From: Synergistaceae bacterium
Lineage (GTDB): Bacteria > Synergistota > Synergistia > Synergistales > Aminobacteriaceae
Direction: 5' to 3'
DNA length: 11,470 bases
Assembly (NCBI GenBank): GCA_017394925.1
Contig: JAFPWQ010000074.1
Coordinates: 1 to 11,470 of the forward strand
The position numbers were made by a program, and so were the translations under genes. Below, in pieces: positions 6,677 to 11,470 of this stretch (positions within the stretch are counted from its first letter, which is position 1; each line of letters opens with the position of its first letter). A model generated the notes under the pieces. It ran no database searches and was not told the DNA's origin. It saw nothing but the letters and a program-made list of their open reading frames with translations.

Positions 6677-6700
6677 AAAAGGAGGAATGAAAATATAATG
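6677..6700 (+). promoter_or_regulatory. Strong ribosome-binding site with a three-codon frame before lpxD
   Basis: AAAAGGAGG at 6677-6685 is the strongest ribosome-binding site of the operon. It is 12 bases from the lpxD ATG at 6698, somewhat far. Between them lies ATG AAA ATA TAA (6687-6698), whose stop shares a base with the lpxD start (TAATG). That first ATG is only 1 base from the site, so it is probably not used efficiently. Confidence 0.5.
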
Positions 6701-7675
6701 AGTGAGATGACGTTAGCATCACTCGCAGAAAAATTAAAAGACGAATCAATAAGCGTGTCAGGAGATTCAAATCATAAAATAAAACGCATTGCCCCTCCTG
6801 AAAACGCAGACTCTGAATCACTTTGCGTAATCTGGGACAAGAAAGCACTCGAAAATTTGAATCATGAAATCCCGATTGCAGCTCCCGGAGAATTTTTTGA
6901 CGAATCGAATCATGACGGCATAATCTGCAAAAATCCCCGTGCATTACTTCCGAAATTCGCAGAAATTTTCACCGAACATAAACGCAGGCTCAAAGGCATA
7001 AATCCCAAAGCAGAAATTTCACCCTCAGCAAAAATTTCACCAGAGGCATATATAGCTCCGTTCGCATATGTCGGAGATAACTGCATTGTTGAAGAAGGTA
7101 CGGTGATTGAGCCTCACGCGGTATTACTCGAAAATGTTCATGTCGGGAAGAACTGCATTATTCATTCTGGGGCTGTGATTGGCTGTGATGGATTCGGATT
7201 TGAACGCACACATGAAGGTCTGATAAAAATTCCTCAAATGGGCGGCGTTCTTATCGGTGATGATGTAGAAATCGGCGCATGTACCACAATAGACAGAGGC
7301 ACAATGAGCGATACGGTTATAGGCTCAGGAACGAAGATAGACAATCAGGTTCAGATAGGGCATAACGTGCATGTCGGGAAGAACTGCATAATCTGTTCGA
7401 TGTCTGGTATCGGAGGCAGCAGTGTTATTGATGACAATGTAACTATGTCAGTTCAGGCGGGAATAACGGATCATGTTCACATAGGCGCAAATACGATAAT
7501 AGCAGGGCGTTCAGGTGTAACGAATGACCTTCCAGCGAATTCTGTTGTGTCAGGTTTTCCTGCAAGACCGCATAACGAAGCCAAACGCGCATTAGTTCTT
7601 GCCGCTGACTTGCCGGTGCTGTATAAGAGAATCAGAATGCTTGAGAAAAAAGTAGAGGCTCTGCAAAAATCATGA
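6698..7675 (+). CDS. lpxD: UDP-3-O-(3-hydroxyacyl)glucosamine N-acyltransferase
   Basis: Third step of lipid A synthesis: transfers a 3-hydroxyacyl chain from acyl carrier protein to the 2-amino group of UDP-3-O-acyl-glucosamine. It is cytoplasmic and trimeric. The 325 residues show an N-terminal uridine-binding domain (about 1-100), a left-handed beta-helix of hexapeptide repeats (about 103-285) and a C-terminal helix ending RIRMLEKKVEALQKS. Conserved GCDGFGFE (162-169) and the catalytic histidine in VQIGHNVHVG (His222) are present. The N-terminal domain and GCDGFGF distinguish it from LpxA. It starts at the ATG after a strong ribosome-binding site and ends in an ATGA overlap with lpxC, so the two are likely translationally coupled. 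A 20-base sequence occurs twice in the helix coding region. Confidence 0.95.
   Translation: MSEMTLASLAEKLKDESISVSGDSNHKIKRIAPPENADSESLCVIWDKKALENLNHEIPIAAPGEFFDESNHDGIICKNPRALLPKFAEIFTEHKRRLKGINPKAEISPSAKISPEAYIAPFAYVGDNCIVEEGTVIEPHAVLLENVHVGKNCIIHSGAVIGCDGFGFERTHEGLIKIPQMGGVLIGDDVEIGACTTIDRGTMSDTVIGSGTKIDNQVQIGHNVHVGKNCIICSMSGIGGSSVIDDNVTMSVQAGITDHVHIGANTIIAGRSGVTNDLPANSVVSGFPARPHNEAKRALVLAADLPVLYKRIRMLEKKVEALQKS
7139..7158 (+). repeat. 20-base exact repeat inside lpxD, copy 1
   Basis: An exact 20-base match to 7370-7389, encoding HVGKNCI in two coils of the beta-helix. It is in the same codon phase (231 bases apart, 77 codons). It probably reflects coil duplication or conversion within the hexapeptide domain. 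Confidence 0.8.
7370..7389 (+). repeat. 20-base exact repeat inside lpxD, copy 2
   Basis: Partner of 7139-7158. This copy lies next to the catalytic IGHNV motif. The match ends at one base either side, so the unit is small. Confidence 0.8.
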
Positions 7676-8475
7676 GGCTAAACGGGAAAATAATATTAAA
7701 AGGGATTGGCCTGCATTCCGGGCGTGAATGCGAAGTGAAGATTGAGCCGTGCGATTCAGATATGATTATGCTGAATGATACGCCGATAACGAATCTTAAT
7801 CTCAATGGGACTAACAGAGGCTCGGATTATATTTTTCCTGACGGCGAAAGAATCAGGACGTGTGAACATATATTATCCGGGCTTTACGGAGTGGGAATAT
7901 ATTCAGGTGTTCGTGTCAGCGTTACGGGAGGAGAAATGCCTGCTCTCGATGGCTGTGCGAAAACATTATGCGATGAGATTATGAAGCACATGGCCATGAA
8001 AGATGACGACTCGCAAGACGCATTTAGAATCACTGAGCCTTTAATCGTCTACGGTGAAGACAAAACAAGATTTGTTGCTGCGTTTCCCTGTGATGAATTT
8101 CGCATAACGTACACGGTTGAATATAAATACATCGGTGCGCAGGTTTTTGATTTCACATTAACGCCTGAGAATTATTACCGTGAGATTTCAAGCGCAAGGA
8201 CATTCGCAATGTTGTCTGACATAGAATATTTACGTTCTCACGGAATGGCATTAGGCGGATCACTGGACAACGCGATTGCAGTCTCTGAGAATGGAATTCA
8301 GGCATCAGGAGGTCTTCACTGGCCAGATGAATTTGTGAGGCATAAAGTGCTGGACTTAATTGGGGATATTGCATCAGCCGGAAGAAAATTAAATGCGCAT
8401 ATAATAGCTATGAAGGCAGGACATGAATTACATTTGAGGCTGTCAGAAAAAATAAGAGCACAGATGAAAAAATGA
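7672..8475 (+). CDS. lpxC: UDP-3-O-acyl-N-acetylglucosamine deacetylase
   Basis: Zinc-dependent, committed step of lipid A synthesis: removes the acetyl group from UDP-3-O-acyl-GlcNAc, giving the free amine used by LpxD. The protein has 267 residues, shorter than the ~305 of E. coli LpxC, but has both domains. Zinc ligands are His66 (TCEHILSGL), His224 and Asp228 (EFVRHKVLDLIGD). Glu65 is the expected general base and His251 (MKAGHELH) the expected acid. SSARTF (173-178) and GGSLDNAIAV (195-204) are also conserved. The N-terminus MRLNGKIILKGIGLHSG is typical. The start overlaps the lpxD stop by four bases (ATGA) without a strong ribosome-binding site of its own, so translation likely depends on lpxD. 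It is not fused to fabZ, unlike in Bacteroidota. Confidence 0.95.
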   Translation: MRLNGKIILKGIGLHSGRECEVKIEPCDSDMIMLNDTPITNLNLNGTNRGSDYIFPDGERIRTCEHILSGLYGVGIYSGVRVSVTGGEMPALDGCAKTLCDEIMKHMAMKDDDSQDAFRITEPLIVYGEDKTRFVAAFPCDEFRITYTVEYKYIGAQVFDFTLTPENYYREISSARTFAMLSDIEYLRSHGMALGGSLDNAIAVSENGIQASGGLHWPDEFVRHKVLDLIGDIASAGRKLNAHIIAMKAGHELHLRLSEKIRAQMKK

Positions 8476-8490
8476 GAGGAGAATAAAAAC

Positions 8491-8955
8491 ATGCCGGAAA
8501 TTGATATATTCGGAGTGAAAGAAATATTAAAACAGCGTTATCCGTTCTTGATGGTCGACAGAATAACGGACTATGACGATATGACTGTAACAGGCTATAA
8601 GAACGTAACGATTAATGAGCCGTTCTTCAACGGACATTTCCCGGATGACCCCGTGATGCCCGGTGTAATGATTCTTGAGAGCATGGGACAAGTAACGAGC
8701 GTTTTACTCGGCATCAAACTGGGAAAAGAACAGAAAAACAAAATAGCATTCTTAACTGGAATCGACAAGGCACGATTCAGAAAGCCAGTGAGACCAGGCG
8801 ACAAGCTAGTAACGAAGGCAGAACTCACGAATGTACGCTCAACATCGGCAAAGGCAAAAGCAAAAGCATACGTTGACGGTGAAGTAGTAGCAGAGGCAGA
8901 ATTTCTCACAATCGTAGCTGACACTCTCGATAAGAATCAGGAGGCCGCAAATTGA
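8491..8955 (+). CDS. fabZ: 3-hydroxyacyl-[acyl-carrier-protein] dehydratase
   Basis: Dehydrates 3-hydroxyacyl-ACP to trans-2-enoyl-ACP in fatty acid elongation. It draws on the same 3-hydroxyacyl-ACP pool that LpxA and LpxD use, which explains its place among lpx genes. A 154-residue hotdog-fold protein: the opening EILKQRYPFLMVDRI, active-site His49 in FNGHFPDDPVMPGV and Glu63 in LESMGQ are all present. The absence of FabA-type features, the length and the lpx context favour FabZ. The C-terminus has a lysine/alanine-rich run (SAKAKAKAYV). The ATG follows a GAGAGGAG site by about 9 bases, 15 bases after lpxC. The stop overlaps the lpxA TTG start. Confidence 0.96.
   Translation: MPEIDIFGVKEILKQRYPFLMVDRITDYDDMTVTGYKNVTINEPFFNGHFPDDPVMPGVMILESMGQVTSVLLGIKLGKEQKNKIAFLTGIDKARFRKPVRPGDKLVTKAELTNVRSTSAKAKAKAYVDGEVVAEAEFLTIVADTLDKNQEAAN
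8939..8944 (+). promoter_or_regulatory. Ribosome-binding site that fixes the lpxA TTG start
   Basis: A perfect AGGAGG inside the last codons of fabZ, 7 bases before the TTG at 8952. It supports the unusual start codon, and the TTGA overlap with the fabZ stop indicates coupled translation. Confidence 0.75.
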
Positions 8956-9743
8956 GCGTCATTGTTCACCCGTCAGCAATCGTTTCACCGAAGGCAGAAC
9001 TCGAAGACGGAGTAAAAATCGGCCCGTTCTGCGTGATAAGCGACAAAGTGAAAATCGGATCAGGAACTGAGCTTGTCGGGTTCGTCAGCATTCATGATTA
9101 TGTTTCAGTCGGAAGCAACTGCAAGATATGCGAGTATACAGCAATCGGAGGAGATCCCCAAGATCACGGATTCAAGGGTGAAGTCTCGTATGTCCGAATC
9201 GGGAATAATAATTTGATTCGCGAGAACGTAACAGTGAACCGTGCCACAGGAGAAGGGAATGCGACAATAATCGGCGATGACTGTTTCATCATGGACAGCG
9301 TACACTTTGCACATAACGTTCATGTCGGAAATCATGTTACGATTGCGAATAAAGTCGGGCTTTCTGGATTCGTTGAGGTTGGAGATTATACGGTCTTCGG
9401 GGGCATGGCCGGAGTTCATCAGTTCGTGAGGATCGGCGATTACTGCATGATAGGAGGCTTATACAGGGTCTCGAAAGATGTGCCTCACTACACGCTTGCA
9501 TCTGGTGAGCCTTTAAGATTAACCGGATTAAACAAAGTCGGACTTGAAAGAGGCGGCATTGATTCAGAATCGCGCAGAGAGATTCAAAGATTTTACCGTG
9601 AACTTTATGATAAGAATAAACGCTTTACTGAATCACTTGAACATGCAATCGCGAATAAAGAAAAATATATCCCTGAGATAAGGCATATTATAGAGTTCTA
9701 CGAGAATTCAAAACGCGGTGTAACTTTCTGGGGACACGCATAA
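8952..9743 (+). CDS. lpxA: UDP-N-acetylglucosamine acyltransferase
   Basis: First step of lipid A synthesis: moves a 3-hydroxyacyl chain from ACP to the 3-hydroxyl of UDP-GlcNAc. A cytoplasmic trimer of left-handed beta-helices with 263 residues, as usual for the family. Hexapeptide repeats run from HPSAIVSPKAEL to about residue 180, followed by a C-terminal helical domain (about 190-263). Diagnostic motifs are GGDPQDHGFKGE (66-77), the catalytic histidine His121 in VHFAHNVHVG, and GMAGVHQFVRIGDYCMIGG (151-169). The segment after it, LYRVSKDVPHY, lies near the acyl-chain ruler, so chain length cannot be read safely. It starts at TTG with an excellent ribosome-binding site and overlaps fabZ by four bases. 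It is the last gene of the operon: lpxI and lpxB, which often follow in other diderms, are absent and a terminator comes next. Confidence 0.96.
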   Translation: MSVIVHPSAIVSPKAELEDGVKIGPFCVISDKVKIGSGTELVGFVSIHDYVSVGSNCKICEYTAIGGDPQDHGFKGEVSYVRIGNNNLIRENVTVNRATGEGNATIIGDDCFIMDSVHFAHNVHVGNHVTIANKVGLSGFVEVGDYTVFGGMAGVHQFVRIGDYCMIGGLYRVSKDVPHYTLASGEPLRLTGLNKVGLERGGIDSESRREIQRFYRELYDKNKRFTESLEHAIANKEKYIPEIRHIIEFYENSKRGVTFWGHA

Positions 9744-9755
9744 AATATTCAGAAT

Positions 9756-9795
9756 AAAAAATACAGACAGACTTAAAATTGTGCCTGTCTGTTTT
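9756..9795. terminator. Bidirectional intrinsic terminator between convergent lpxA and tctA
   Basis: ACAGACAG (9763-9770) pairs perfectly with CTGTCTGT (9785-9792) around a 14-base loop. On the plus strand a short T-run follows (TTTTGCATTTTC). On the minus strand the stem is followed by ATTTTTTATTC, the better T-tract. The position in the 72-base gap between convergent genes fits termination of both units. The stem has only half GC pairs, so strength is moderate. Confidence 0.75.
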
Positions 9796-9815
9796 GCATT
9801 TTCATATTTACTTAT

Positions 9816-11354
9816 TTATTTGCTTATGCCATTATCCGCTTTTTTTCTGTTTTCGGCTTCTCTCATGTTAATCTTACGCTGATTGTATATCGAGAAAAGA
9901 ATCGTAGCTACTGACACAACGAAGAATCCCACAGCAATAGGACGATTCAGAATCTCCCAGAAATTTCCGTTATTCACATCGACAAAGCGCACAAAATTCT
10001 GTTCGCACATCGGACCAAGAATCAATGCAAGCAGTATAGGCGAAAGCGGGAATTCAAATTTATTCATGAGATAACCAATTACACCGAATAAAACGCATAC
10101 GCCGACATCAAATATATTTTTATTGATTGAGAATGCACCCAGTAATGAAACGACAAGTATAATCGGATAAAGCATTTTCTTTTCGACCGATACGATACGT
10201 GCGAAGAATCTAACGCCTGCACAGCCGACTAAAAGCATGGCCAGATTCGCAAGCATGAGAGCCGCAAATACTCTGTAGACTGTCGGAAGTTCATTGACAT
10301 ACATCATGGGTCCGGGCTGAATGCCTTTCATGATGAATGCGCCGAGCAGAACAGCAGTAACTGCATCACCGGGTACTCCCAGAGATAACAATGGGATCAT
10401 TGCGCCTCCTGAACAGCCGTTATTCGCAGATTCAGTTGCCGCGACTCCGTTCGGGATTCCTGTTCCCCATAACTCCGGGTGCTTTGATGAACTCTTATTG
10501 AATCCGTAAGATACGAACACGGCAATATCTCCGCCTGCACCGGGTATTGCCCCTATGAATGTTCCGATTATGCCGCCTGAAATTATATTAAGCCAGATCT
10601 GTTTTATCGTCTTGAAATCCGGCAGAACGTTTGTTATTTTCTCTTCGGATTTCATTTGCTTCTCTTCACCGCTGATTATTCTTTCAACTCCGGCTATGAC
10701 TTCGGCAATTGCAAATAAGCCTATTAATGTCGGAATGAATGAGAAGCCTGACAACAACGGCCTGAATCCAAAAATGAATCTTCTTGCACCATACGTAGGA
10801 TCTTGTCCGACAGTCGCAAGCAATAAACCAAAAAATGCAGAGATTAATCCCTTTGCGATTGACTTCCCCGAAATTGATACGATTACTGACAATCCGAAAA
10901 ACGCAAGCATAAGCATTTCTGCACTTGTGAATTTCATGGCCATCTGTGCGACTAACGGCGATAAGAACGTCATGATCAATGCACCTAACACTCCCCCGCA
11001 GAACGAAGAGAACATCGCAATCGATAATGCTTTGCCTGCCTGACCCTTCTGGCACATCGGGTAACCGTCAAGCAATGTTGCCGCCGCACTGGGTGTTCCA
11101 GGCGCATGAATCAGAATCGCAGAAATAGATCCGCCGTACATACCCCCGCAGTAAATTCCGAGTAAAAGACCTATAGACGGGATCAAATCCATACCGAATG
11201 AAAACGGAATGAGTAATGCTACACCCATTGTTGCGGTCATTCCGGGTACTGCTCCTAAAAGAATGCCGCCTAACGCACCGAGTAACGTCATGGCGATTAC
11301 CTGAACGCTTGAGAAAACATTTACGTAGCTATCGAATAATAAACCCCAGTTCAT
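9816..11354 (-). CDS. tctA: Tripartite tricarboxylate transporter permease, large subunit
   Basis: Large membrane subunit of a TctABC-type secondary transporter, which takes up citrate or other carboxylates using an ion gradient and a periplasmic TctC binding protein. The 512 residues are highly hydrophobic, with roughly 10-12 membrane segments. Family signatures are GAVPGMTATMGVALLIPFSFG (34-54), GIYCGGMYGGSISAILI and APGTPSAAATLLDGYPM (about 66-100), and a second-half counterpart, GAIPGAGGDIAVFVSYG (268-284). These are followed by GVAATESANNGCSGGAMIPLLSLGVPG (303-329). The substrate cannot be read from sequence. The ATG at 11354 follows AAGGAGG by 7 bases, just after the tctB stop, so the order is tctB-tctA on the minus strand with the promoter outside the window. 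tctC is not in view. The gene is unrelated to the convergent lipid A operon. Confidence 0.95.
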   Translation of the reverse strand: MNWGLLFDSYVNVFSSVQVIAMTLLGALGGILLGAVPGMTATMGVALLIPFSFGMDLIPSIGLLLGIYCGGMYGGSISAILIHAPGTPSAAATLLDGYPMCQKGQAGKALSIAMFSSFCGGVLGALIMTFLSPLVAQMAMKFTSAEMLMLAFFGLSVIVSISGKSIAKGLISAFFGLLLATVGQDPTYGARRFIFGFRPLLSGFSFIPTLIGLFAIAEVIAGVERIISGEEKQMKSEEKITNVLPDFKTIKQIWLNIISGGIIGTFIGAIPGAGGDIAVFVSYGFNKSSSKHPELWGTGIPNGVAATESANNGCSGGAMIPLLSLGVPGDAVTAVLLGAFIMKGIQPGPMMYVNELPTVYRVFAALMLANLAMLLVGCAGVRFFARIVSVEKKMLYPIILVVSLLGAFSINKNIFDVGVCVLFGVIGYLMNKFEFPLSPILLALILGPMCEQNFVRFVDVNNGNFWEILNRPIAVGFFVVSVATILFSIYNQRKINMREAENRKKADNGISK

Positions 11355-11366
11355 GATTACGCCTCC

Positions 11367-11470
11367 TTAAATCTTGTCTACGAATTCACGCAGAGGCTGC
11401 AATACTCCCATTGGAATATTAACCGTCAGCAGCTTGTAGAAAATGAACCACATGATTAACGGCACAAGAA
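11367..11470 (-). CDS. tctB: Tripartite tricarboxylate transporter small subunit, C-terminal end (runs off window)
   Basis: Only the last ~33 codons are present. The reverse complement reads a hydrophobic segment, LVPLIMWFIFYKLLTVNIP, then MGVLQPLREFVDKI and a TAA at 11369-11367. TctB proteins are small four-helix membrane proteins whose last helix is typically followed by a short V.LP.G-type tail, and the gene usually precedes tctA. The call rests on this pattern and on the 12-base gap to tctA. The start and the other helices lie outside the window. Confidence 0.75.
   Translation of the reverse strand, partial: LVPLIMWFIFYKLLTVNIPMGVLQPLREFVDKI

Noticed and set aside
8845..8875. Short GCAAAAG-type tandem repeat near the end of fabZ
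   Set aside because: It encodes the ordinary lysine/alanine-rich beta-strand of FabZ and is only a few units long.
8595..8924. 109-codon open frame on the minus strand
   Set aside because: Antisense to fabZ, which has its catalytic residues; the frame is low-complexity (Ser/Ala/Phe-rich) and reads as a shadow of the coding strand.
9105..9419. 104-codon open frame on the minus strand
   Set aside because: Antisense to the hexapeptide core of lpxA; the repetitive coding of that region explains the open frame.
10555..11043. 162-codon open frame on the plus strand
   Set aside because: It lies wholly antisense to tctA, whose family motifs are intact, and shows no recognisable domain or convincing ribosome-binding site.

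Overview
This window looks like a chromosomal segment of a diderm (outer-membrane-bearing) anaerobe with moderately low GC. By gene content I favour Synergistota, probably an uncultured gut-type lineage. The grounds are a short three-POTRA BamA, a compact lpxD-lpxC-fabZ-lpxA cluster with no skp/ompH gene in it, a sigma gene and a membrane-protein gene just upstream, and a TctAB-type carboxylate transporter next door. Negativicutes are the main alternative, and the assignment is inference without a database search.

Layout. (1) Bases 1-1761, minus strand: a histidine-biosynthesis run, hisZ > hisG > hisD (cut by the window edge), tightly packed, with an ATGA overlap between hisG and hisD. (2) Bases 1762-1876: the only substantial intergenic gap, a divergent promoter region with two oppositely facing extended -10 elements. 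(3) Bases 1877-9743, plus strand: eight closely spaced or overlapping genes and one upstream gene that appear to form one long operon: histidine phosphatase, sigma-70-family factor, single-pass membrane protein (possible anti-sigma), bamA, an unrecognised exported protein, lpxD, lpxC, fabZ and lpxA. (4) Bases 9744-9815: a hairpin with T-rich flanks on both strands that can terminate both convergent units. (5) Bases 9816-11470, minus strand: tctA and the 3' end of tctB, a tripartite tricarboxylate transporter. No stretch longer than 300 bases lacks a gene, and I see no tRNA, rRNA, CRISPR array, insertion sequence or attachment site.

How it fits together. HisZ and the short HisG form the hetero-octameric ATP phosphoribosyltransferase that opens histidine synthesis, and HisD closes the pathway. 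The plus-strand operon joins insertion of outer-membrane proteins (BamA) with the first committed steps of lipid A synthesis (LpxA, LpxC, LpxD) and with FabZ, which competes with LpxA for 3-hydroxyacyl-ACP. The two regulatory-looking genes at its head raise the possibility of a dedicated envelope sigma/anti-sigma pair.

The points most worth following are the sigma/membrane-protein pair heading the envelope operon, the unknown exported protein between bamA and lpxD (with what look like POTRA-type repeats and a beta-rich tail), its forced 56-base overlap with bamA, and a decayed 79-base-period duplication straddling the hisZ/hisG junction. Several start codons are revised from the longest open frame on ribosome-binding-site and family-alignment grounds: hisG at 826, the phosphatase at 1877, sigma at 2550 and the membrane protein at 3104.
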